In this document: positions 1 to 6,525 of the stretch, piece by piece | How positions within the stretch are numbered: position 1 is the stretch's first letter | How the letters are laid out: every line of letters starts with the position of its first letter | Source of the DNA: Bacteroidales bacterium | GTDB taxonomy: Bacteria > Bacteroidota > Bacteroidia > Bacteroidales > JAOZQN01 | Direction: 5' to 3' | Length of the DNA: 12,938 nucleotides | Assembly (NCBI GenBank): GCA_029938985.1 | Contig: JAOZTW010000069.1 | Span: 1 to 12,938, forward strand | Notes under the pieces: model-generated | The model's input: only the letters and a program-made list of their open reading frames with translations | Told to the model about the DNA's origin: nothing | Database searches by the model: none | Program-made: the position numbers and the translations under genes

Positions 1-25
1 TATTTTTGTAAATACTTGTTAATCA

Positions 26-181
26 TACCAACACTGTTTTGTAGGGACTATCAAGCAACTCTAGTTCATAATGAGGATTGTAAACGGATTGATTATAAGC
101 ATATTCTGTCGAATTTTCAAGCACTTCCACCTCAACTGTCTCTATAGCACATACCTTTGACTTAACTATCGCAGAGTTTAC
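26..181 (-). other. -1 frame extension (52 codons) of the coiled-coil gene
   Basis: After a -1 slip on the A8 run the frame reads V-N-S-A-I-V-K-S-K and stays open for 52 codons until TGA at 23-25. In this frame a TAA lies immediately 5' of the slip run and no start codon occurs at its beginning, so it can only be translated by frameshifting or if the run really has nine A residues. The fused product would be 136 aa. The TGA overlaps an ATG (ATGA, positions 23-26) that opens M-I-N-K-Y-L-Q-K and runs off the window, so a coupled downstream reading frame may follow. I do not recognise the extension, which is acidic and tyrosine-rich, unlike the basic N-terminus. Confidence 0.4.
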
Positions 182-432
182 TTTTTTTTAAAACCCGAAG
201 AAACGCCTGCTTTTAATCTTGATACCTCCTGTTCCAATTCTTCAATTCGTTCTTTATTTTTTTTTGAAACATCTTTTAATTTTGATTTGCTGTTTTCTAA
301 AAATGAAATTCTACTCTTAAGTATTTTTATCTTCTTTTTGGACGCACTGTTTTTTGACTTCCAACTGTCTCGGCTTTTCTTAAAAAGTTTTACCAATTTG
401 GGTAAAGGTGTTTTATAGGTGGTAACTGACAT
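178..432 (-). CDS. Small lysine-rich coiled-coil protein, possibly the 5' part of a frameshifted transposase
   Basis: This 84-residue protein begins MSVTTYKTPLPKLVKLFKKS and is almost all basic helix. Residues 15-80 form a probable coiled coil (KSRDSWKSKN, then a heptad-like LENSKSKLK and RIEELEQEVSRL). From memory, the pattern 'PxLPKLVKLFxxSRDxWKxK' followed by a Lys/Arg-rich coiled coil resembles the N-terminal segment of certain DDE transposases in Bacteroidota and Planctomycetota; no catalytic domain is visible here. The gene stops at TAA right after GGT TTT AAA AAA AAG, a canonical slippery run. Slipping back by one would continue for 52 codons (see 26-181). The start at 432 is the only upstream ATG in this frame near an intergenic stretch. 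No Shine-Dalgarno is seen. Alternatives are a nucleic-acid-binding small protein or a decayed gene. That it is a real coding frame is likely; the transposase link is a weak recognition. Confidence 0.5.
   Translation of the reverse strand: MSVTTYKTPLPKLVKLFKKSRDSWKSKNSASKKKIKILKSRISFLENSKSKLKDVSKKNKERIEELEQEVSRLKAGVSSGFKKK
181..187 (-). promoter_or_regulatory. Candidate -1 ribosomal frameshift site A AAA AAG
   Basis: On the minus strand the zero-frame codons TTT AAA AAA AAG are followed directly by TAA. The heptamer A AAA AAG in this phase is the classic bacterial -1 slippery site (known from dnaX and several IS families). The stop directly after it would favour pausing. I see no obvious downstream stem-loop in the next 40 bases and no upstream Shine-Dalgarno-like stimulator. 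A sequencing or assembly error in the homopolymer is the main alternative. Confidence 0.4.
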
Positions 433-664
433 ATTTATTTATTTTATTGCTTATATACGCTATTTTTACGACAACGATAAAATTCTTTTTTTAGTATCAA
501 AAGATGTTATAATTATTGAATACTTTTGGAACTAATAAATATCTATTTTTTAACTATTTTTTGGCAGTTTTTATAAGACCAACCTCATGGATAAGTGAAA
601 AAGAAAAAATAACCATTCCCCCATTCTACTTGTTGATTTTGCTCTTTTAAAAATTTAAAAAATC

Positions 665-786
665 GGCGTTTTTCACGATTATCAATTTCTTAGTTACTTT
701 TGAAATTTTAAAATGCTCATTTACAAAGATAAACTTTAATTCTAATATTTCAAAAAGCCTTAAACTTGACACTCGTGAAAAACGCC
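665..786 (-). repeat. Palindromic repeat copy A (122 bp, GG...CC family)
   Basis: The ends pair as GGCGTTTTTCACGA at 665-678 with TCGTGAAAAACGCC at 773-786. An inner arm pair, TTTTGAAAT.TTA (698-710) with TAATATTTCAAAA (743-755), carries one mismatch. The conserved boxes are CTCATTTACA at 716-725 and AAAGCCTT at 754-761 on the plus strand, so TGTAAATGAG and AAGGCTTT read in minus orientation. The element is flanked by a perfect 8-bp direct repeat AAAAAATC (657-664 and 787-794), which looks like a target-site duplication. It is about 90% like copy D by eye. Confidence 0.85.
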
Positions 787-892
787 AAAAAATCATTAAA
801 TAGCTCGCTATTTGCAGATTTGTTAAAATAATAGAAGAACAAAAAAACGGAGTATTCTATAGTTACTTAGTATTTCATTTTCACTAATATTA

Positions 893-1014
893 GGATACTC
901 CTAAAAACCCAAAACTCTGCGTTATACAAAATTATTAAAACACTCATTTACAGGAGCAAACTCAAACTTTAAGAATTTTGAAAGCCTTGATTTTTGAGTT
1001 TATAGGAGTACCCC
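893..1014 (-). repeat. Palindromic repeat copy B (122 bp, divergent terminal stem)
   Basis: This copy has the conserved boxes (CTCATTTACA at 943-952 and AAAGCCTT at 981-988 on the plus strand) at the same distances from its ends as in the other copies. The terminal stem is different in sequence: it pairs TACTCCTA with TAGGAGTA and extends to AAAC.CAAAA with TTTTGAGTTT. A second inner hairpin, AAACTCAAA (959-967) with TTTGAGTTT (993-1001), is also possible. Flanking octamers TAATATTA and TAATTAAA agree at only five of eight positions. A further inverted pair GGAGTAT (849-855) / ATACTCC (895-901) lies on its left. It lies 101 bp past the glycosyltransferase stop codon and 106 bp from copy A, in the same orientation. 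Confidence 0.75.
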
Positions 1015-1101
1015 TAATTAAATTGTTAAAACTTTGTTAAAAAAAATTATAAATAATTGAAATTTAAGGTGTAAACCAATTCCTAATTCTTAATTATTGA
1101 T

Positions 1102-1115
1102 TGCCGTTTACGGCA
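1102..1115 (-). terminator. Short hairpin directly after the glycosyltransferase stop codon
   Basis: TGCCG-TAAA-CGGCA on the minus strand begins at the base after the TAA stop. It gives a five-base-pair, GC-rich stem with a tetraloop in otherwise very AT-rich DNA. The following bases are A/T-mixed rather than a clean U tract, so it is a weak terminator or a 3'-end stabilising hairpin. Confidence 0.35.
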
Positions 1116-2216
1116 TTATGTTACACACACTTTTGATTTCATGATTTCAAAATAATCATCAATTATTTTTTGTGGACTATACTTGGTTTTAATTTCTTTG
1201 ATATTATTATTTATTTGAGAACTAAAAATTTCTTTTTTATTATTGTTATTCAGAAAATTAGCAATATCTTCTTTATTCGAAAAATATTCTCCATTATTTT
1301 TCAAAACAGCTTTGTTATAATCATTATTGTTGGCAATAATAAAAGCAGACGAAGCCATAGCTTCTAATAAAGAAGGATTTGTACCACCAGCAGAATGCCC
1401 ATGAAAATAAAATTTTGAATAATATCTTAAATTATTCAATAATTCTATATTATAAATTGCACCCCAAAATTTAATTTTTTCACTTTTATAGGTTTTTTTT
1501 AAATAGTTACCAAATTTATTTTCGTGGTTTCCAATCAACAAAAGCGGAGTTTCGTTTTTACTTTCTATAACACCCCTAATTATTGGTTCAAGATTATTGT
1601 CTGACTGAAATCTTCCAATTAGCAAATTATAATTGTACGCAGTTAAATTTTGTTCTTTTAATTTTGTTTTATCCGGATTTTCAAAAACTTCTGCACTATA
1701 TGGAACAAAATACACATTTTTCTTATATTTATTTATGAAATATTTTTGTATAGCAATACTATCTGCAATAAGATAATCATTGGTTTTTACTGCAAGTTTT
1801 TCTGCGTATTTCAAAAATTTTTTTATTGGTTTTGGATATTTACTTCGTTTCCATTCAATGCCATCTGGATTACACAACAACAAAGATTTTTTTGGTAAAA
1901 AAGCTCCAAAAATAGAATTTGTTGTGTATCCAAGTTGAAGAACAACATCAAAATTATGTTTTCTACTATTTATAATGCAATTAAAATCGTAAATAAATTG
2001 CCCTGACAAACCAATCAAATATTCAGGGTCGTATTTATGAATAATATTTACTCCATTCCATTTGCTCTCCTTATATTTATGATTATGTGAGTTATAAACA
2101 TAAACTTCGCAGTTCTTTTCAACCAATCCTTGCGAAAGTATTTGTGCAAATTGCTCAAACCCTCCATAATTATTTGGAATTCCCCGTGTGCCAATTATTG
2201 CTATTTTCATGTTCAA
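1116..2216 (-). CDS. DUF1972-type GT-B (GT4-like) glycosyltransferase
   Basis: This 366-aa protein probably transfers a sugar from a nucleotide donor to a growing surface glycan on the cytoplasmic side of the inner membrane. The N-terminus (residues 6-22) reads IAIIGTRGIPNNYGGFEQ, the signature of the DUF1972 domain found in rhamnosyl- and related glycosyltransferases. NPDGIEWKRSKY follows at about 116-127. The C-terminal half carries GRFQSDNN (201-208) and HSAGGTNPSLLEAM (274-287), where E285 is the donor-binding acidic residue of the GT4 fold. Length is normal for the family. The start lies 47 bp inside the preceding kinase-RapZ gene; a second ATG two codons later (MKIAIIG) would be equally plausible. 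The overlap suggests co-transcription and translational coupling. Donor and acceptor sugars cannot be told from the sequence. Confidence 0.87.
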   Translation of the reverse strand: MNMKIAIIGTRGIPNNYGGFEQFAQILSQGLVEKNCEVYVYNSHNHKYKESKWNGVNIIHKYDPEYLIGLSGQFIYDFNCIINSRKHNFDVVLQLGYTTNSIFGAFLPKKSLLLCNPDGIEWKRSKYPKPIKKFLKYAEKLAVKTNDYLIADSIAIQKYFINKYKKNVYFVPYSAEVFENPDKTKLKEQNLTAYNYNLLIGRFQSDNNLEPIIRGVIESKNETPLLLIGNHENKFGNYLKKTYKSEKIKFWGAIYNIELLNNLRYYSKFYFHGHSAGGTNPSLLEAMASSAFIIANNNDYNKAVLKNNGEYFSNKEDIANFLNNNNKKEIFSSQINNNIKEIKTKYSPQKIIDDYFEIMKSKVCVT

Positions 2217-3621
2217 GAGTTACATTAATTTTATAATTTTCGTCAATTAAAGTTTTCATTTTTTCGGCAGAATATACCGAACGATGTTGTCCGCCAGTAC
2301 AACCAAAAGACACTGCAAGATTTGATAAATCTCTTTTGATATAACTATTAACAGCTTCTTTTACAAGCGAAAAGCTATTCGTTATGAATGTTTCTACATC
2401 TGGTGCTGCATCTAAAAATTCTATAACTGGTTTGTCCAATCCTGATAATGTTTTGTACCTTTCTATTCGTCCTGGATTGTGTAAAAATCTGCAATCAAAA
2501 ACAAAACCACCACCATGTTTAAAAGCATCTTTTGGATAACCATTTTTTATAAATGAAAAACTTTTTATAGTGATAGTAAGTTTATTACTGAAGTTTTTTG
2601 AATTAATAAATGTACTATTATTAACAAAATAAAAAAGTGTTTTTTTCAATTCAGGAATTTGTACATCAATATTTTTATTGTCTAAAATATACTTCAAGTT
2701 TTTAATTGCTGGAGGAATACTTTGCAAAAAATGCGATTTTTTTTCAACAATGCCTCTAAAACCGTAAGCTCCAAATGCTTGCATAATACGAATTAGTGCA
2801 AAAGAATAGTAATATTTAAAAAATTCATTTTTATCAACAACTTTATAATTTTGTATTTTTTCAAAATAAAATTCAACAAGCTGTTCTCTAATTGTTTCAG
2901 GAATTTTCGCTTTTGCATCATACAACAACGAAGCTAAGTCGTAATAAATAGCACCTTTTCTTCCTCCTTGATAATCAATAAAAAAAGGCTCGCCGTCTTT
3001 AAGCATTATATTTCTTGATTGAAAATCTCTGTATAAAAAATATTTAGAATCGGCAGAAGTTAAGAAATCTGCAAATTTATTAAAATCATTTTCAAGAAGT
3101 TGCTCATTAAATGGTATTTTGGCAATTTTCAACATTAAATACTTAAAATAATTCAAATCCCACATCATTGATTGTTTATCAAATGAGTTGCGTGGATAAC
3201 ATTTTGACCAATCCAAACCCTCTGTTCCCTTAAATTGAAAAGACAATAGTTTTTCTAAAATTATTTTATATTTATTTATCAATTCAATAGGAAAATTACC
3301 ATCTTGTGTTTTTGTTTTTAAAAAATCATATAAACTTATATTAGATAAATCTTCTTGTAAGTAAATATTATTTTTTAAATCTTCGGCGTAAACTTCTGGA
3401 ACAGATAAATTTTTACTTTTGAAGTGTTTTGAAAAACTCAAAAACGCAATATTTTCATCTTTATCTTCATTAAAAGTACCAATAACTGTGTTTTTTTCAC
3501 CAACAATACGGTAATATTTTCTATACGATCCCGATTGTGGCATAAGAGTAATATGCCTAATTTGTTGCTTAAACCGTGTTTCAAATAATTTTTTTAAATT
3601 TTTAATATATATATTTTCCAT
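2170..3621 (-). CDS. Sugar kinase (APH-like) fused to a RapZ C-terminal domain
   Basis: This is a 483-aa two-domain protein. Residues ~1-310 form an aminoglycoside-phosphotransferase-like kinase: a glycine/serine loop at QSGSYRKYYR (29-38), the catalytic loop YRDFQSRN (197-204, with base D199 and metal-binding N204) and FIDYQGG (214-220, D216 as the DFG-like aspartate). This class includes AmgK-type sugar kinases of peptidoglycan recycling. Residues ~345-475 match the C-terminal half of RapZ, with FDCRFLHNPG (375-384), GLDKPV (394-399) and GCTGGQHRSV (440-449). The Walker-type ATPase half of RapZ is absent. In E. coli the RapZ C-terminal domain senses amino sugar and binds small RNA. The fusion is a known Bacteroidota architecture in my memory. 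The likely role is phosphorylating a wall amino sugar with built-in sensing; the substrate is inferred. The gene overlaps the next gene by 47 bp. Confidence 0.85.
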   Translation of the reverse strand: MENIYIKNLKKLFETRFKQQIRHITLMPQSGSYRKYYRIVGEKNTVIGTFNEDKDENIAFLSFSKHFKSKNLSVPEVYAEDLKNNIYLQEDLSNISLYDFLKTKTQDGNFPIELINKYKIILEKLLSFQFKGTEGLDWSKCYPRNSFDKQSMMWDLNYFKYLMLKIAKIPFNEQLLENDFNKFADFLTSADSKYFLYRDFQSRNIMLKDGEPFFIDYQGGRKGAIYYDLASLLYDAKAKIPETIREQLVEFYFEKIQNYKVVDKNEFFKYYYSFALIRIMQAFGAYGFRGIVEKKSHFLQSIPPAIKNLKYILDNKNIDVQIPELKKTLFYFVNNSTFINSKNFSNKLTITIKSFSFIKNGYPKDAFKHGGGFVFDCRFLHNPGRIERYKTLSGLDKPVIEFLDAAPDVETFITNSFSLVKEAVNSYIKRDLSNLAVSFGCTGGQHRSVYSAEKMKTLIDENYKINVTLEHENSNNWHTGNSK

Positions 3622-3703
3622 TGAATTAACTTATTATTAAGTTCTTATATTTTATTAGTAAAAAGCAAAAGAAAAAAAATTTTTTATTTTAACAAAAAAT
3701 AAA

Positions 3704-3711
3704 TAAATTTG
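3704..3711 (+). promoter_or_regulatory. Candidate -7 box TAAATTTG for the coiled-coil/NUDIX pair
   Basis: TAAATTTG fits the Bacteroidota -7 consensus TAnnTTTG and lies 31 bases before the ATG at 3743. The region where a -33 TTTG should be is only T/A-rich (around 3680), so the match is partial. Confidence 0.45.
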
Positions 3712-3742
3712 TTTTTTAAAAATTAATTTTTTTTTACAACAA

Positions 3743-4435
3743 ATGAGATGGATAAAAAGATTTTTTGAAAGAAAAGAAAAGAATAATGAGGGAAATCAAA
3801 TTGAACTTGGACAACAAATTCAAACATCAATTAAAAAAAGGGAGCAAGAACGAAGTTTAAATTATAATCAGATAGACCAAATTAAGCGATGGGCTTCAGG
3901 CTTGTTGCACGAGGTTTTTAAAATACCAACAGTTTTTTGGTACGAAGAATTGAATAATTATAATAAAATAGTTAAATTAGAAATAAACAGAGAAACTCCA
4001 AATCACATTGTACGAGAAACAAATGATATAATAAAAGGTTATTCTGCTCAAATCAGATTGAGACGTAAAAAAATTGAACTCTGCAATTTATCTATTGAAA
4101 AATATAAAAAATTACTTGGAAATTACGAGTTAACGGAGAAACGACTCGAAAATTTTTCTAACTATAAGCATCTTCAAGACGAATTTGAAAAACATAATAA
4201 TATTTTACAAAACTTAGATGCTCAAGACCATGTGAAAACAAATTATGAACTTGATTTGATAGAATCTGATGTAAAGCAACTTGAAGAAGAACTTGAGATT
4301 CAGAAAGAAATCCAAAATCAAATTGATATTCTTCAACAAAAATACGGTCTTAAAAACGACTATTTGAATGCAGAAGTTTTTACATCTGAAATAAACAAAA
4401 TTATCAACAAAATAAACCATATAAACCATGATTGA
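3743..4435 (+). CDS. Coiled-coil protein of unknown function, coupled to a NUDIX gene
   Basis: This 230-residue protein belongs to no family I recognise. It has a basic N-terminus (MRWIKRFFERKEK), a short hydrophobic/aromatic stretch at residues 49-68 (WASGLLHEVFKIPTVFWYEE), and then a long charged helical region at about 90-200 with coiled-coil character (QLEEELEIQKEIQNQIDILQ at 179-198). There is no signal peptide or clear membrane helix. Its stop overlaps the start of the NUDIX gene in ATGATTGA, an 8-bp overlap that implies translational coupling. A TAnnTTTG box lies 31 bases upstream. Composition matches its neighbours, so there is no sign of recent transfer. It could be a structural or scaffolding partner of the NUDIX enzyme, but nothing in the sequence shows that. 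Confidence 0.75.
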   Translation: MRWIKRFFERKEKNNEGNQIELGQQIQTSIKKREQERSLNYNQIDQIKRWASGLLHEVFKIPTVFWYEELNNYNKIVKLEINRETPNHIVRETNDIIKGYSAQIRLRRKKIELCNLSIEKYKKLLGNYELTEKRLENFSNYKHLQDEFEKHNNILQNLDAQDHVKTNYELDLIESDVKQLEEELEIQKEIQNQIDILQQKYGLKNDYLNAEVFTSEINKIINKINHINHD

Positions 4436-5009
4436 TATTTATTTTGGGGACAGAGTTGTTCACCTAACAGACACTTACAGAGCTTATTATGCTCAATACT
4501 CTAACAGAAATAAATTAAAAGAAATGCTGTTAAAGTTTGAGGATAGCGATTATGAAGAGTTGTATATTTATGAGGAAGGACTAAATGATTTGTTTAAAAA
4601 CTTTAAGACCTGTTATACTTATATAGAATCTGCTGGCGGTTTGGTGCTTAATGATAAAGATGAAGTGTTAGTGATTAAGAAAGATAATCTTTGGCAACTA
4701 CCAAAAGGTAAGGTTGACAAAGGAGAAAAATACGATGCTGCAGCAATCAGGGAGATTGGTGAGGAGTGTGGTGTTTTTAATCCAATAATTGTAAAACAAT
4801 TAGCATCAACTTTCCATGTTTTTAAAACAGAAAAAAACACCTATTTAAAACGAACATATTGGTATAAAATGTTTTACAAAGGTTCTGCAATACCTGTTCC
4901 TCAAAAAGAGGAGGGTATTGAAGACGCAAGATGGATTGACCGAGGGGATATTTATGAAGTAATTAAAAAAACACACAAAAGTTTAATTCCTATTTGGGAA
5001 AAAGCCTAA
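4428..5009 (+). CDS. NUDIX hydrolase
   Basis: This 193-aa protein hydrolyses a nucleoside-diphosphate-linked compound. A complete Nudix box (GX5EX7REUXEEXGU) spans residues 94-116: G94, E100, R108, E109, E112, E113 and G115 are all present. The Mg2+-binding glutamates are intact, so it should be active. The preceding strand SAGGLVLNDKDEVLVIKK (68-85) and LWQLPKGK are typical of the fold. About 65 N-terminal residues precede the domain (IDIYFGDRVVHLTDTY...); from memory this extension is seen in Bacteroidota NUDIX proteins. The substrate cannot be told. It starts within the last codons of the upstream coiled-coil gene, so the two are probably made together. After it comes about 1.1 kb without an intact gene. 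Confidence 0.93.
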   Translation: MIDIYFGDRVVHLTDTYRAYYAQYSNRNKLKEMLLKFEDSDYEELYIYEEGLNDLFKNFKTCYTYIESAGGLVLNDKDEVLVIKKDNLWQLPKGKVDKGEKYDAAAIREIGEECGVFNPIIVKQLASTFHVFKTEKNTYLKRTYWYKMFYKGSAIPVPQKEEGIEDARWIDRGDIYEVIKKTHKSLIPIWEKA

Positions 5010-5128
5010 GTGAAAAATGAAATAATCTGATTATAACGGATTTTGTTAAAATTACAGTTTGCTGATATTCAATATATTACATCATCGATAATTTACAAAA
5101 AAATAACAAAATTTGTGTTAATCTGTAG

Positions 5129-5186
5129 AATCTGTGTTATCTGTGTTCCTATCATCGCAAAAATTGGAACACGGATAACACAGATT
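5129..5186. repeat. Long inverted repeat of the 'CTGTGTTATCYGTGTTCC' type
   Basis: Two 21-base arms (5129-5149 and 5166-5186) pair with one mismatch around a 16-base loop. Partial relatives of the arm (GTTAATCTGT at 5117-5126; CACTGATT at 5199-5206) sit on both sides, giving nested imperfect copies. From memory, similar 'GTGTTATCCGTGTTC' hairpins are scattered in many environmental Bacteroidota genomes. The short open frame across it (5043-5255) looks incidental. Confidence 0.75.
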
Positions 5187-5355
5187 AGACTGATTTTCAC
5201 TGATTTTTATTTTTCAACAAAATTAGTTACTAAAGTTTTTGTGTTCATTTTGTGATGATAACCAAAATAATATAAAATTAACAATTCCTAATCCTTTATT
5301 TTTAATAAAAACAAAGAAATAGAAATTTTTTACTGAATATTTTATGAGCTTTGCT

Positions 5356-5416
5356 CTGTAGTTGCAACTCTCGTTGCAGTTTCGCCGTAAAACGGCAACG
5401 AGAGTTGCAACTACAG
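5356..5416. repeat. Perfect 22-bp inverted repeat with an inner hairpin
   Basis: The arms at 5356-5377 and 5395-5416 are perfectly complementary (CTGTAGTTGC... and ...GCAACTACAG), with GTTGCAACTC also partly self-palindromic. The 17-base loop contains GCCGT-AAA-ACGGC (5384-5396), which could form a competing stem that intrudes on the right arm. It is much richer in GC than its surroundings. It resembles dispersed 'GAGAGTTGCAACTACAG' repeats I recall from Bacteroidota genomes. No flanking direct duplication is seen. Confidence 0.8.
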
Positions 5417-5439
5417 TAAACCCTAATTATTTTATTTTT

Positions 5440-5640
5440 ATGAAAATTTTGATTTTTTTTTTAAATTTAAAAAAAAATCAAAATATTTTGCACGTTCTGG
5501 AAAACTTCCTCTACTTTTTGCAGGCATCAGTGCGGAAAATAGATTTCGGATACACAATAGAACAAGCAAAAATAAATCAACTTGTTTATAAATTGTATAA
5601 TTTAAGCAATGCAGAAATTAGTTACACTGAAAAACAATAA
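5440..5640 (+). pseudogene. Apparent C-terminal remnant of a restriction-modification enzyme
   Basis: The last ~35 codons of this frame (5536-5640) encode RKIDFGYTIEQAKINQLVYK followed by LYNLSNAEISYTEKQ. The pattern 'IxxLVYxLYxLsxxEI' is the usual C-terminal tail of Eco57I-like DNA methyltransferases/endonucleases and of related restriction subunits. The upstream part (KILIFFLNLKKNQN, residues from 5443) does not look like a restriction-modification protein, and no methylase motif (NPPY, FxGxG) occurs in the window. The frame starts just after the 22-bp hairpin repeat. I read it as what is left after a deletion. Alternatively it is a short orphan frame; the match rests on about 20 residues. 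Confidence 0.45.
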
Positions 5641-5970
5641 TAATAATACATAAACCAATTTACGATATATTTTGTTGGAAATCAAGCTTATTAACGCCTA
5701 TTCTATCAGTCAATTAATTGAGTTTTGAGACATTACTACTAATTTTTTATATTTAATTAACAAATAAAAAAAATAAGCATACAAAAGAACACTATTTATA
5801 ATTAAAAAAACATATTAGAAAAATGGAATATATTGTTTATAAATTGGTTATGAAATTAATTAATACAAATACACTATTATAAAAAAATAGAAAAATATAA
5901 TTCAGATTAGATTTTTTTTATTAATAATAAAAAATTTTAGGAAAAATTTATTTTTTAAAAAAAGATTTTA

Positions 5971-5983
5971 TAATATTGCACCC
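5971..5983 (+). promoter_or_regulatory. Candidate rplS promoter -7 region and start (TAATATTGCACCC)
   Basis: TAATATTG differs from TAnnTTTG at one position and is followed by GCACCCCC. A TTTGCACC-type junction is common at Bacteroidota transcription starts upstream of ribosomal and RNA genes, as I recall it. No good -33 TTTG is seen. If used, it leaves a leader of about 160 nt before rplS. Confidence 0.45.
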
Positions 5984-6140
5984 CCAAATAAGAAAATTAT
6001 TTGATGAGGGAATTTGATAGTATTTAATAAATTTCCTTAAGGCATATTAAAATAAATAATTGAATAATTTATTATTTTTTAATATACCAAACCAATATTT
6101 AATAATAAACAAAATAAATTATAATTTAGACTACATTACT
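5984..6140 (+). other. rplS 5' leader, possible structured autoregulatory region
   Basis: This AT-rich stretch contains a GGGAATTT (6008-6015) / AAATTTCC (6029-6036) stem and ends without a Shine-Dalgarno before the bL19 start. Leaders that bind bL19 are known in Firmicutes; whether this one does is inference. Part of it (from 6060) is open in the rplS frame through a TTG, but bL19 proteins do not have such an N-terminus. Confidence 0.3.
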
Positions 6141-6503
6141 ATGGACTTAATGAATGTTGTAAAAAAAGAATTCGCCTCAGAAAGACAATTAGCAGACTTT
6201 TCGAGTGGTGACACAATAACAGTGAAATATAGAATTACTGAGGGTGCAAAAGAACGAATCCAATCGTATAGAGGCGTTGTAATACAACGAAAAGGAATAG
6301 GCAACACAGTTACTTTTACAGTACGAAAAACAACTGGTGGTATTGGAATAGAAAGAATTTTTCCAATAAGCTCACCATTTATTGACAGTATTCTTGTTAA
6401 TAAAAGAGGGAAAGTTAGAAGAGCAAGAATTTATTATTTCAGAAATCTTACTGGTAAAAAAGCAAAAATTAAAGAAAGAAGATTTAAAGCTGTTTCTAAA
6501 TAA
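6141..6503 (+). CDS. rplS: Large ribosomal subunit protein bL19
   Basis: This 120-aa protein is a structural component of the 50S subunit, sitting at the interface with the 30S subunit. The sequence matches bL19 along its whole length: VVKKEF at the start, GDTITVKYRI at residues 23-32, ERIQSYRGVVIQRKG (residues 39-53), TFTVRKTTGGIGIERIFPIS, and the basic end GKVRRARIYYFRNLTGKKAK. I chose the ATG at 6141 (MDLMNVVKKEF), because homologues begin with M-(N/D)-L-(I/M). A longer frame from a TTG at 6060 adds 27 residues unlike any bL19. No Shine-Dalgarno is present, which is normal for the phylum. A TAATATTGCACCC promoter-like element lies about 160 bases upstream. Confidence 0.97.
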   Translation: MDLMNVVKKEFASERQLADFSSGDTITVKYRITEGAKERIQSYRGVVIQRKGIGNTVTFTVRKTTGGIGIERIFPISSPFIDSILVNKRGKVRRARIYYFRNLTGKKAKIKERRFKAVSK

Positions 6504-6525
6504 AACACACACAATTTATACTGAC

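Noticed and set aside
521..528. TACTTTTG, a TAnnTTTG match on the plus strand.
   Set aside because: No gene lies downstream on the plus strand within several kilobases and there is no -33 TTTG; such matches are expected by chance in this AT-rich sequence.
841..1017. Possible CRISPR-like or tandem repeat array in the 665-1017 region.
   Set aside because: There are only two related palindromic elements with no regular spacer-repeat pattern; copies A and B share boxes, not a repeated unit with unique spacers.
5043..5255. 70-codon open frame after the NUDIX gene.
   Set aside because: It is produced by the CTGTGTTATC-type inverted repeat; the protein (cysteine/isoleucine-rich) has no recognisable features.
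5362..5439. Upstream extension of the restriction-modification remnant starting within the 22-bp hairpin.
   Set aside because: The first 26 codons are simply the translated hairpin repeat, so I started the remnant at the ATG at 5440.
6060..6140. N-terminal extension of bL19 from a TTG.
   Set aside because: bL19 homologues begin at the equivalent of the ATG at 6141; the extension is AT-rich leader sequence.
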